In this document: positions 1 through 7,432 of the stretch, piece by piece
Layout of the letters: each line of letters opens with the position of its first letter
Numbering within the stretch: the first letter of the stretch is position 1
NCBI GenBank assembly: GCA_002716125.1
Contig: PAZH01000050.1
Location: 1-64,000, forward strand
Origin: Rhodospirillaceae bacterium
GTDB taxonomy: Bacteria; Pseudomonadota; Alphaproteobacteria; UBA8366
DNA length: 64,000 nt
Reading direction: 5' to 3'
Translations under genes and position numbers: made by a program
Notes under the pieces: generated by a model
The model's input: only the letters and a program-made list of their open reading frames with translations
What the model was told of the DNA's origin: nothing
The model's database searches: none

Positions 1-212
1 CAGCCCATGATGTCGAGCCCGAGCCCACCATATTCCGTTGGGATGTCGAGCCCGACATAGCCGTGTTCAGCCATCAATTTCAGGGCTTCTCGCGGCATCG
101 GCGCTCCTTTGCGCTCGGTCTCAAGTGCGATCGGGCGGAGTTTTTCTTCGGCGAAACGGCGCGCCGCTTCCTTGAGTTGGCGTTGTTCGTCGGTCAGGCG
201 GTAATTACTCAT
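1..212 (-). CDS. acyl-CoA dehydrogenase family protein, N-terminal part (cut by window edge)
   Basis: Only the first 70 residues are present; the gene runs off the left edge. They start MSNYRLTDEQRQLKEAARRF, then a helical stretch with FAEEKLRPIA, then LMAEHGYVGLDIPTEYGG. That order (an LTDEQ helix, a helix ending in E.L.P.A, then G..G...P.EYGG) is the usual start of acyl-CoA dehydrogenases, FAD enzymes that oxidise acyl-CoA to the 2-enoyl-CoA. The substrate cannot be told without the catalytic base region. It starts 13 bases downstream of the amidohydrolase stop on the same strand, so the two are probably cotranscribed. Confidence 0.85.
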   Translation of the reverse strand, partial: MSNYRLTDEQRQLKEAARRFAEEKLRPIALETERKGAPMPREALKLMAEHGYVGLDIPTEYGGLGLDIMG

Positions 213-224
213 GATAGGCCCCGT

Positions 225-1115
225 CTAGCTCGAGAGTTTCACACCACGTTCATCGAGCTTGTAGAGCTTGATGACGTTGTCGCGGAGAAACTTTAGTTTT
301 GGAATTTCGCGGAGGTTCAGGTCTTCGATCTCCCGGCGTGTGCGTTCGAAGTCGAGAACCGGGAAGTCCGTACCGAAGATGACCTTATCTTGACCGTACG
401 TGTTGATGTAGTTGACGAAGCTCGCCGGCCAGTGCTTCGGCCCGTGGGCGTCGGAGCCGAGATAAACGTTCTTATGTTTCCATGCCATTGCGATCGCTTC
501 ATCGGCCCAGGGAATGCCCACATGGATACCGACGAGCTTCAGTTCGGGAAAATCGCAGGCGACGCCGTCCATCGTGATTGGCTGACCGACGGAGCGGCAC
601 GGATAGTCCGGCGCATAGACGAGAGATTGGCCGATCTGATGCTGTATTGGCACATCAAGCTCGCAGCACTTTGAGTAGATTGGGTACCAGCGGGCTGCAT
701 CCAAGGGAATCTCGAACCAGTGCGGATAGCCGTGCGCGCCGACATATCCGAATTTTTCGACCGCTTCTTGCAGTTCATAGACCGCCTTCATGCCCATCGT
801 CGGGTCCACGCCGTGCAGGCCGAAAAAGCGGTCCGGGTACTGCGTGATCGCCTTATTCACCACTTCCGGCGGCAGATGATAGCAGGACGGATGTCCCAGC
901 GGGCCGCACTTCGTTGCAATCAGGAATCCGCGTTCTATGCCTGCTGCATCCATGCGGCGCAGCATTTCGTCGAGCTCGACACCTTGAACCGTTTGCGTAT
1001 CAGCGCCGATTTTTCCGCTAAAGAAACCATCCTTCCAATCGGGTCGATGGCTGAGCGCTTCGGCATTGAAAATATTGACCACCGCGTCGATGGCTTGAAC
1101 GTCGTAATCAGGCAT
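225..1115 (-). CDS. amidohydrolase-related protein (amidohydrolase 2 / ACMSD-like family)
   Basis: A 296-residue protein of the metal-dependent amidohydrolase 2 family, whose members hydrolyse or decarboxylate cyclic and aromatic acids. Family landmarks are HQIGQ near residue 160, the segment GIHVGIPWADEAIAMAWKHK with its conserved His and Glu, and FGTDFP with the conserved Asp near the C-terminus. The N-terminal strand that normally carries the metal-binding HxH reads AVVNIF, so that pair is missing. I chose the ATG at 1115 because a GGAGG lies 7 bases before it; the ATG two codons earlier sits almost on the Shine-Dalgarno. It is followed closely by an acyl-CoA dehydrogenase gene on the same strand. 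Exact substrate unknown. Confidence 0.8.
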   Translation of the reverse strand: MPDYDVQAIDAVVNIFNAEALSHRPDWKDGFFSGKIGADTQTVQGVELDEMLRRMDAAGIERGFLIATKCGPLGHPSCYHLPPEVVNKAITQYPDRFFGLHGVDPTMGMKAVYELQEAVEKFGYVGAHGYPHWFEIPLDAARWYPIYSKCCELDVPIQHQIGQSLVYAPDYPCRSVGQPITMDGVACDFPELKLVGIHVGIPWADEAIAMAWKHKNVYLGSDAHGPKHWPASFVNYINTYGQDKVIFGTDFPVLDFERTRREIEDLNLREIPKLKFLRDNVIKLYKLDERGVKLSS

Positions 1116-1246
1116 ATGCATTCCTCCGTTACGCAGTGAGTTAGGGCCTTCGAGCGAAGGTCCAATATTGGCCGCTCGGCATTAACGATTTGTGCTAGAA
1201 TTCGGCGCATTCTGAAGTGATCGTTTGGACGACAAAAGGATGAGAC

Positions 1247-1745
1247 ATGGCACGCGAACCCGCCGCGAAAGGCGACAGCGGAAAGAGTCGCGAAGAGAGT
1301 GAAGAAGATACTTTCGAGAATCGGCCGTCCGATCTCGATGATCTGACCCACCAAGAACTTCGTCTGATGTACGACCGGGCGTCGGAGGCTGTTCTTTTTG
1401 CAAAGAATATTCAGTGGCGTTCCGTGGGGTCGTCGCTTGTTGTGATGGCTGCTTTCATTACGCTGGCGACCTTCGGACGAGCTTGCGAATATTCTCGGCG
1501 TTTCGACAATCGTATTGGCCGGCGGGGTGACGTTCGTTCTAATCCTCTACCAGTTCTGGCAGTACAACGAGATTTCCCGCATCGTCGAGATCGAGAAGTG
1601 TTTCTCGACCTTGTATCGCAAGATTCGCGATATCAAGTCGCGCCGTGAAGGCGACGTTCACCGTTACACACTGCTGCTGTTTATGATCGGCGTCGAAGTC
1701 GCAGGCGCTGGTGTGACGCTCTACGTCATCAAGGAAATTTTATAG
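1247..1745 (+). pseudogene. small membrane protein of unknown function, split by a frameshift
   Basis: The first reading frame encodes an acidic, charged N-terminus (MAREPAAKG, then RPSDLDDLTHQELRLMYDRA) and a hydrophobic helix SLVVMAAFITLATF. It then turns into arginine-rich nonsense. The next frame, entered near 1475, carries DELANILGVSTIVLAGGV, VLILYQFWQYNEI and a last hydrophobic helix LLLFMIGVEVAGAGVTLYVI, ending at 1745. Removing one base around 1475-1476 joins the two into one protein of about 165 residues with three predicted membrane helices. I do not recognise the family. The frameshift may be a real mutation or a sequence error. The start ATG at 1247 has an AAAGGATG-type purine stretch just before it. 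Confidence 0.7.
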
Positions 1746-1748
1746 AAA

Positions 1749-1783
1749 CCTCACCGGCTATCCCGGACGGGTAGCCGGTGAGG
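1749..1783 (-). terminator. intrinsic terminator hairpin behind ribH
   Basis: A long inverted repeat, arms CCTCACCGGCTA and TAGCCGGTGAGG extended inward by three more pairs, with a five-base loop. On the minus strand it follows ribH by eight bases and runs into TTTCTATAAAATTT. It sits between the converging ends of ribH and the broken membrane protein gene, and may stop transcription from both sides, though the plus-strand tail lacks a T run. Confidence 0.8.
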
Positions 1784-1790
1784 GAACGCT

Positions 1791-2297
1791 TCATGCCGCC
1801 GCTTCGAGCGCCGTCAACATTTTCATGTTCTCCAGCGTTTGGGCGCAGGCGCGTGCCGCTTCCGCCCCCTTCACTTTGAAGTGCTCGAAAAAATATCGTT
1901 CGTGTTCGCCGTGTTCGTGAAAATGATGCGGCGTCAGGACCACGGAGAGGACAGGGACTTCTGTTTCCAATTGGACCTGCATCATGCCGCTGATGACGGC
2001 GTCGGCGACGAACTCGTGACGATAAATGCCGCCGTCTACGACGAGGCCCGACGCGACGATGGCCGCATAACGTCCCGATTTGGCGAGTATTTTTGCCTGC
2101 AACGGGATTTCGTAGCTGCCCGGCACCTCGAAGAAATCGATGCGGTCCTCCGAGACACCCAACGTGTCGATGGTGTCGACAAAGGATAGTCGACACTGGT
2201 CGACGATCTCCTTGTGCCAACAGGCTTGAGTGAAGGCGACGCGGGTGGCACCGCCTGCGGTTTGTGAGTTTCTGCTGTTATCGAAGCTCTGATTCAT
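1791..2297 (-). CDS. ribH: 6,7-dimethyl-8-ribityllumazine synthase, type II
   Basis: Lumazine synthase condenses 5-amino-6-ribitylamino-uracil with 3,4-dihydroxy-2-butanone 4-phosphate, the penultimate step of riboflavin synthesis, in the cytosol. The 168-residue protein has RVAFTQACWHKEIVD, the substrate loop VPGSYEIPLQA, ASGLVVDGGIYRHEFV and the segment LTPHHFHEHGEHERYF. This last one is typical of the RibH2 type known from Brucella and rhizobia, which forms decamers rather than 60-mers. A GAGAGG Shine-Dalgarno precedes the ATG at 2297. The gene stands alone, without ribD, ribE or ribBA, behind an FMN riboswitch, so it is probably switched off when FMN is abundant. Confidence 0.95.
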   Translation of the reverse strand: MNQSFDNSRNSQTAGGATRVAFTQACWHKEIVDQCRLSFVDTIDTLGVSEDRIDFFEVPGSYEIPLQAKILAKSGRYAAIVASGLVVDGGIYRHEFVADAVISGMMQVQLETEVPVLSVVLTPHHFHEHGEHERYFFEHFKVKGAEAARACAQTLENMKMLTALEAAA

Positions 2298-2390
2298 GGC
2301 GAATCCTCTCAGTTAGAGACCAGAATCAGGGCGTGTCGGGAGAACAATCTGCATGGCGCAAGACGCGCGCCATCGATGTGGCGTTTCCCG

Positions 2391-2540
<150 letters not shown>

Positions 2541-2689
2541 TATGCCGCCACCGCACCATCGCGAAGGCGACAAGAGAGACCTATACCTGGAACGCCGAGT
2601 TTTCAAGGTGGCCTTCACCCACGCATATGTGAATTCCGGCGGGGGCTTTTCGCCAGTATGGTGCCGCTACATTAGCAACGAGGAATGCA

Positions 2690-3253
2690 ATGTTGAGACA
2701 TCCAATTCGAATTGTTTGTGCCTTATCCCTCACTTTCTTGATCGCCGCGGCCGGTATCGCACATGCCGTTTCCGACGATCTTTTGGAAGGGAAGAAGGTC
2801 GGCGCACAAATGGCGATGTCACTCTCCCTGGCGGATCAGGACGGGAAAACGCGTAGTTTGGAGTCGCTGAAAGGCTCGAAGGGATTGATCCTTCTGTTTA
2901 CGCGATCTTTGGATTGGTGACCTTACTGCAAAACCCAGGCGGTCGTCTGGAACAAGCAGTACGAAAAATTCGCTGAATTGGGCTACGGGGTCGCGACGGT
3001 AAGTTCGGATACGCCATCAAAACTCGCGCGGTTCGCAAAACGTCGACAGCTGAAGTTCTCTGCCTTGGCTGATCCTGACGCCGATTTGATTCGGGCCTTT
3101 GACGTTTTGGACGAGGCGGGCGGTTACGGGTTGCCGCATCCCATCATATTTGTGATGGACCCGGCGGGTAAGATTACCCATCGGTTCTCTCGGGATCATT
3201 ATACCGACCGACCACCGGCAGGGCAGATTCTCCAGGTACTGCGTGGCCGTTGA
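2690..3253 (+). CDS. probable selenoprotein: exported AhpC/TSA-type redoxin with UxxC site, in-frame UGA at 2918-2920
   Basis: One reading frame runs from the ATG at 2690 to 3253, interrupted only by TGA at 2918-2920. Before it lie a signal peptide (RIVCALSLTFLIAAAGIAHA), a redoxin start (LSLADQDGKTRSLESLKGSK) and LLFTRSLDW. After it follow PYCKTQAVVW and a normal redoxin fold end (GVATVSSDTPSKL, LADPDADLIRAFDV, PHPIIFVMDPAGKI). In relatives the TGA position is the first Cys of WCPYC, so the site would be Sec77-Pro-Tyr-Cys80. Sec-for-Cys at this place is known for thioredoxin-fold proteins of marine bacteria. A SECIS-like hairpin follows at once. The mature 187-residue protein would be a periplasmic thiol peroxidase or oxidoreductase. 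A sequencing error turning TGC or TGT into TGA is the main alternative. Confidence 0.82.
2918..2961 (+). promoter_or_regulatory. bacterial SECIS-like hairpin directly after the UGA codon
   Basis: An upper stem pairs 2935-2940 (CCAGGC) with 2945-2950 (GTCTGG... read GUCUGG), six pairs including one G-U, closed by the four-base loop GGTC. A symmetric five-by-five internal loop follows. A lower stem then pairs 2924-2929 (TACTGC) with 2956-2961 (GCAGTA), six pairs. The apical loop begins 20 bases after the UGA and starts with GG. Bacterial SECIS elements are known to lie within the coding region, with a small G-containing loop roughly 16-37 bases after the UGA, so this fits well. The folding was done by eye. 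Confidence 0.78.
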
Positions 3254-3254
3254 G

Positions 3255-4463
3255 CTAGATGATTTTGGCGTCTTGATAGCTCGTTAGCTCAGCCTCCGTC
3301 ATGCCGAGCAGTTCGAGATAGATCTCCCGATTGTGATCGCCAAGACCCGGGCCAAGGGACTCAATGCCTCCGGGTGTGGCGCTCAAGCGGGGCACCGTAT
3401 CTTGCAATGCAACTTCGACGCTAGAGCGGGGGTCTTCGATAAATCGAATGTTGCCCCGGGATTCGTATTGCGCGTCTTCGAAGATTTCGTCGATTCCATA
3501 AACCGACCCGCACGGGACCTGGGCCTCTTCGCAGAGACCGAGTGCTTCGTCGCGATTAAGCGATGTCGTCCAATGCGTGACCGCGGCATCGACAGCGGCG
3601 CGATCCGCGTCTCGTTTCGGGAAGGTGCCCCACTTGCCCTCGCCCGCAACTTCAGGTGTGCCCATCAAGGTCGCCAGTCTCTCGAAGATCTTATCGTTGG
3701 TGCACGCGATGGCGATCCAACGGCCGTCCTTTGTCGGATAATGGCTGTGCGGCAAGGCATTCTTCATGGCGGGGCCCATACGCTCGCGGATATAGCCGTT
3801 GAAATGGTAGGCGGCGGGGAGCTCGTCGAGGAACCGGAAGATCGGCTCGTAGAGGCCGATGTCGATATATTGGCCTTCGCCGGTGAGTTCTCGTCCCCGA
3901 ATGGCCATAAGGGCGCCGAAAGCGCCATAGAGGCCCGCTAAATAGTCCGGGATCGTCGGGGAGCCCGGCGTTGAGGGCGGACGATCCGGATCGCCCGCAA
4001 GGAAGGAGAGCCCGCCGAAGGCGTTCGCGATACGACCGAACCCGGGGCGGTGTGCGTTCGGACCGGTCTGCCCATACCCGGTGATCCGGACCATAACGAG
4101 CCCCGGGTTGACGGCGTGCAGAACGTCCCAGCCGACGCCCCAACCCTCCAAGGTGCCGGTTTGAAAGTTTTCGACCAGGATGTCCGATTTCTCGACGAGG
4201 CGCTTCAGGATCGCGGCCCCTTCGGGTTTGCGCAGGTCAAGCGTCACCGATTTCTTGTTGCGCGCCTCGCTCAACCAGCAAAGCGTATCTCCCGTCGCGG
4301 TCGGCGTGCCGAATTTGCGAAGTGGATCGCCGAAACCCGGCAATTCGACCTTGATGACTTCGGCGCCGAATTCCGCCAATTGCGTGGCGCAAAACGGACC
4401 CGCCATAAAGTTCGAGACATCGAGGACCCGCAGGCCCTGCAAAGGTTTCGTAGATGTCGACAT
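3255..4463 (-). CDS. CaiB/BaiF family (class III) CoA-transferase
   Basis: Class III CoA-transferases move CoA between carboxylic acids through a mixed anhydride on an aspartate. The 402-residue protein has the family start GLRVLDVSNFMAGPF, VIKVELPGFGDPLR, the signature RNKKSVTLDLR, VRITGYGQTGP (about 125-135) and the candidate nucleophile Asp173 in IPDYLAG. Length and order match formyl-CoA and carnitine CoA-transferase relatives; the acid partner cannot be told. Its stop lies one base from the stop of the convergent selenoprotein gene. A hairpin at 4502-4531 separates it from the next minus-strand gene, so it probably has its own promoter. Confidence 0.9.
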   Translation of the reverse strand: MSTSTKPLQGLRVLDVSNFMAGPFCATQLAEFGAEVIKVELPGFGDPLRKFGTPTATGDTLCWLSEARNKKSVTLDLRKPEGAAILKRLVEKSDILVENFQTGTLEGWGVGWDVLHAVNPGLVMVRITGYGQTGPNAHRPGFGRIANAFGGLSFLAGDPDRPPSTPGSPTIPDYLAGLYGAFGALMAIRGRELTGEGQYIDIGLYEPIFRFLDELPAAYHFNGYIRERMGPAMKNALPHSHYPTKDGRWIAIACTNDKIFERLATLMGTPEVAGEGKWGTFPKRDADRAAVDAAVTHWTTSLNRDEALGLCEEAQVPCGSVYGIDEIFEDAQYESRGNIRFIEDPRSSVEVALQDTVPRLSATPGGIESLGPGLGDHNREIYLELLGMTEAELTSYQDAKII

Positions 4464-4501
4464 TTTCGCCCCCGGTTTTGCTCTACCGAGGACATAAGCC
4501 G

Positions 4502-4531
4502 CACCCCCGACGCGGCAACGCGACGGGGGTG
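4502..4531 (-). terminator. GNRA-capped hairpin, probable terminator behind the TPR-like gene
   Basis: Arms CACCCCCG and CGGGGGTG enclose an A-A mismatch and a second four-pair stem CGCG/CGCG closed by a GCAA tetraloop. It lies about 30 bases after the stop of the minus-strand gene at 4563. There is no T run, so Rho-independent action is uncertain. Confidence 0.5.
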
Positions 4532-4562
4532 GAAGAGGCGGCCCCTTACTTTCCTTCGGCGA

Positions 4563-5156
4563 TTATTCTTTGCTGAAAAACTGCATGATGTGATGATTGA
4601 TCGCCTTATTTGCGGGCGCAGCATTTAGTGCCTGAATGTAACTCCAAGCGGCGTGCTGCAATTTGCCTTGGGCTTCAAATGCCATGCCCTTCAACAAATA
4701 GACGCGCTCGGGCTCTGGGTGCGACGCTTTGAGGGAGGCGTCGAAATCGATCAGCGCCCGTGCTGCGTTGCCAAGCTTCAAAAATGCATTGCCTCGATCA
4801 AACAAGACCGAAGCGCGAGCGGATTGAGGAAGAGCCGGCATTCCGATAACGGCTGTCAGCGTGCTCACGACCGCGCGATGATCTTGAGCCGTCCACTCTG
4901 CCTTTGCTTTTTTGATCAATCGCAGTGCGGACGAAGAAATAGTCGCTTCGCTGACGACATTGACTGGCAGGTCGTTGTTCAATGCCGCGCGCGAGGTGCC
5001 CGCAATGAAAAGCAGACAGGCGGCGGCTATAACAAGGATGCTGAATTCACGTGCGCCGAAGCAGGTTCCCTCGAAGTTCTCGGTGCGGCGCGCCGTCCGG
5101 GAAATGGCATCCAGTAGATACCGAATACGGCGTAATGTGGAAAAACCATGTTGCAT
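4563..5156 (-). CDS. membrane-anchored TPR-like protein, function unknown
   Basis: A 197-residue protein with a basic N-terminus, one hydrophobic helix (FSILVIAAACLLFIAGTSRA, about residues 38-58) and a C-terminal part built of helix pairs. ARASVLFDRGNAFLKLGNAA with RALIDFDASLK, and RVYLLKGMAFEAQGKLQHAA, are TPR-like units. It probably sits on the outer side of the inner membrane as a scaffold. I chose the ATG at 5156, nine bases after GGAGG, rather than the TTG at 5162. It is divergent from the small XRE regulator, and the three operator-like sites lie 28-101 bases upstream, so that regulator may control it. Confidence 0.7.
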   Translation of the reverse strand: MQHGFSTLRRIRYLLDAISRTARRTENFEGTCFGAREFSILVIAAACLLFIAGTSRAALNNDLPVNVVSEATISSSALRLIKKAKAEWTAQDHRAVVSTLTAVIGMPALPQSARASVLFDRGNAFLKLGNAARALIDFDASLKASHPEPERVYLLKGMAFEAQGKLQHAAWSYIQALNAAPANKAINHHIMQFFSKE

Positions 5157-5183
5157 TACCAAACGCCTCCATAAAAATTATGT

Positions 5184-5257
5184 GCACATTGTGCGCATTG
5201 AGGCCAATTTATATGCACATTGTGCGCAATAGCAATAAAAAATACGCACATTGTGCG
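5184..5257. promoter_or_regulatory. three operator-like repeats GCACATTGTGCG at a 31-bp period
   Basis: The 12-base core GCACATTGTGCG occurs three times, at 5184-5195, 5215-5226 and 5246-5257, all in the same direction and each 31 bases after the last. Each core is an imperfect palindrome (GCAC, ATT, GTGC). The spacers are AT-rich and differ in sequence, so this is not a simple tandem duplication. The array lies between the divergent TPR-like gene and the XRE-type regulator. A 31-base period is close to three helical turns, which would place the bound proteins on one face of the DNA. Confidence 0.8.
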
Positions 5258-5317
5258 GATTATCGAGGTGTGCCAAAATGGAACGGTCGAGCAGATTGCT
5301 GGATAGCGTGAAGTAAA

Positions 5318-5536
5318 TTGAAACCGGCAGACTTTAAATCGTGGCGCAAAGGGATGGGGCTTTCTCAAAAGAAGGCTGCGGAAGCGCTTGGTCTCAAACT
5401 GCGGATGATCCAGTACTACGAGAAGGGCAAACGCGATTCGAAGGACGTTAAAATTCCGAAATCCGTCCGCCTTGCGTGTTTTGCGCTTTCCGAAGGCGTT
5501 TCCGACTTCGATGGCACGGAGACCAAAAGAAAGTAG
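5318..5536 (+). CDS. small XRE/Cro-type helix-turn-helix regulator
   Basis: A 72-residue protein that is nearly all HTH: FKSWRKGMGLSQKKAAEALG, then LKLRMIQYYEKGKRDSK, the standard lambda-repressor-like fold in which the second helix pair contacts DNA. The start is a TTG at 5318; no ATG in frame would keep the first helix. It starts 61 bases downstream of the last of the three GCACATTGTGCG sites, so it is the natural candidate to bind them and control both itself and the divergent gene. That link is inference. Confidence 0.75.
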   Translation: MKPADFKSWRKGMGLSQKKAAEALGLKLRMIQYYEKGKRDSKDVKIPKSVRLACFALSEGVSDFDGTETKRK

Positions 5537-5677
5537 TCCCGTCCCGATCGATCAATCCGCACCGGGGCTAAAATTCAGAAATCGGCTCGTCGAAGCTGTA
5601 ACGATTTTGGGACTGCAATGCGGTCTTTCTCGTTCTAAATTTCGTGATATGCACGATCCGAGATTTATCAGGAATAC

Positions 5678-7432
5678 ATGACGATGAACGCAGTAGATGA
5701 GCAATTGGCGCAAAGGGCGCCGGAAGTTGGTGTCGAATTTGATGCCGTGGTCGTCGGGGCTGGGTTCGGCGGCATGTATATGCTTCACTGTCTGCGGCAG
5801 AACGGTTTTACCGCGCGCGTCTACGAGGCAGGCGGCGGTGTTGGCGGGACCTGGTACTGGAACCGCTATCCGGGTGCGCGGTGCGACGTCGAGAGCATGC
5901 AATATTCCTATTCGTTTTCGGAAGAATTGGATCAGGAATGGAGCTGGTCGGAAAAATACTCGCCGCAACCGGACATTCTCGAATATGCCAATCACGTGGC
6001 GGATCGCTTCGAGCTGCGCCAGGACATTCGCTTCGATACGCGGGTCACCACCGCGACGTTCGATGAGACGACGAACCGCTGGTCGGTCGAGACGGATCAG
6101 GGCGATCAAGTAAGCGCCAAATTCTGCATCATGGCCGTCGGTTGCCTCTCGGCCGCGAATATGCCGCCATTCGACGGTTTCGATGATTTTGAAGGGCCGA
6201 TCTATCACACAGGCGAGTGGCCGCATGAGGAGGTCGATTTCACCGGTAAGCGTGTCGCCGTTATTGGCACCGGCTCGTCCGGTATTCAATCCATTCCCAT
6301 CATCGCCGAGCAGGCGGACGCGGTGACCGTATTCCAGCGCACGCCGAACTACGCGGTGCCGGCGTGGAATTCGAAGATGGATCCGGAATACGAACGTAAA
6401 GTGAAGGCGGACTATCCAGCCATGCGCGCCAAGGCACGCGCCCGGCCGACCGGTATCTTCTTTCCGTTCAATATCACACCGGCCTTAGAAGCGAGCGAAG
6501 CCGAACGCGAAGCGCAATATCAGGAATTTTGGGATCGGGGCGGGTTGCCGTTTCTCGGTGCGTATGGAGACCTTTTGTTTGAGGAAGAGGCCAATGAGAC
6601 GGCCGCTGAATTCGCGCGCCGCAAGATTCGCGCGGTTGTCGACGATCCGGAAGTCGCCGATTTGCTGTGCCCCGACAATATCTTCGGATGTAAGCGCCTC
6701 TGCGTCGATACCGGTTACTACGAGACCTACAACTTGCCGCATGTGAAATTGGTCGATGTCGCCAAAAACCCGATTGAGCGGATCACACAAAAGGGCGTCG
6801 TGACCGGCGGGACGGAATACGAGGCCGATATCATCGTCTGCGCGACAGGCTTCGCGGCGATGACGGGTTCATTCGACAAGATCCGGATTACGGGCCGTGA
6901 CGGGCTCGACTTGACCAAGAAATGGGAAGCCGGTCCCCGGACCTATCTCGGCCTTTCTACTGTCGGGTTTCCGAATTTCTTCATGATTACGGGGCCCGGC
7001 AGTCCGTCCGTTCTCGCGAATATGATCCAGTCGATCGAGCAGCATGCGGATTGGATGGTCGATTGCATGAGCCATATGCGGGAAACCGGTGCGGAGACGA
7101 TTGAACCGACCCTCGAAGAGGAAGACGCCTGGGTCGAGCACGTCAACGAGGTTGCCGCGATTTCTCTGCGCTCGACCTGCAGCTCGTGGTATGTCGGTGC
7201 GAATATTCCCGGCCGCCCGCGCGTCTTCATGCCCTATATCGGCGGCTTTCCGATATACGTGAATAAGTGCAACGAGGTGATGGACAACGGTTACGAAGGC
7301 TTTCTCTTTGAAGGCGCCAAAGCCACCAACGCGCCGCCGAAGGTGCGTAATACCGATCGCTGGCACGTCGAGCTCGATATGGACGTATTGTCCCCGGCGA
7401 TGGTCGCAGAGAAAAAAGTCCCGATTATCTAA
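5678..7432 (+). CDS. flavin-containing Baeyer-Villiger-type monooxygenase
   Basis: These NADPH- and FAD-dependent enzymes insert oxygen next to a ketone carbonyl, giving esters or lactones. The 584-residue protein has the first Rossmann motif GAGFGG (27-32), GGTWYWNRYPGARCDVES (about 56-73), the fingerprint FEGPIYHTGEWP (171-182, pattern FxGxxxHxxxWP) and a second Rossmann motif GTGSSG near 197. This is close to cyclohexanone and phenylacetone monooxygenases in length and layout. The substrate is unknown. The ATG at 5678 is followed two codons later by another. Its stop overlaps that of the convergent hydrolase by four bases; a hydrolase of that type could act on the ester product, but this is inference. 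Confidence 0.9.
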   Translation: MTMNAVDEQLAQRAPEVGVEFDAVVVGAGFGGMYMLHCLRQNGFTARVYEAGGGVGGTWYWNRYPGARCDVESMQYSYSFSEELDQEWSWSEKYSPQPDILEYANHVADRFELRQDIRFDTRVTTATFDETTNRWSVETDQGDQVSAKFCIMAVGCLSAANMPPFDGFDDFEGPIYHTGEWPHEEVDFTGKRVAVIGTGSSGIQSIPIIAEQADAVTVFQRTPNYAVPAWNSKMDPEYERKVKADYPAMRAKARARPTGIFFPFNITPALEASEAEREAQYQEFWDRGGLPFLGAYGDLLFEEEANETAAEFARRKIRAVVDDPEVADLLCPDNIFGCKRLCVDTGYYETYNLPHVKLVDVAKNPIERITQKGVVTGGTEYEADIIVCATGFAAMTGSFDKIRITGRDGLDLTKKWEAGPRTYLGLSTVGFPNFFMITGPGSPSVLANMIQSIEQHADWMVDCMSHMRETGAETIEPTLEEEDAWVEHVNEVAAISLRSTCSSWYVGANIPGRPRVFMPYIGGFPIYVNKCNEVMDNGYEGFLFEGAKATNAPPKVRNTDRWHVELDMDVLSPAMVAEKKVPII

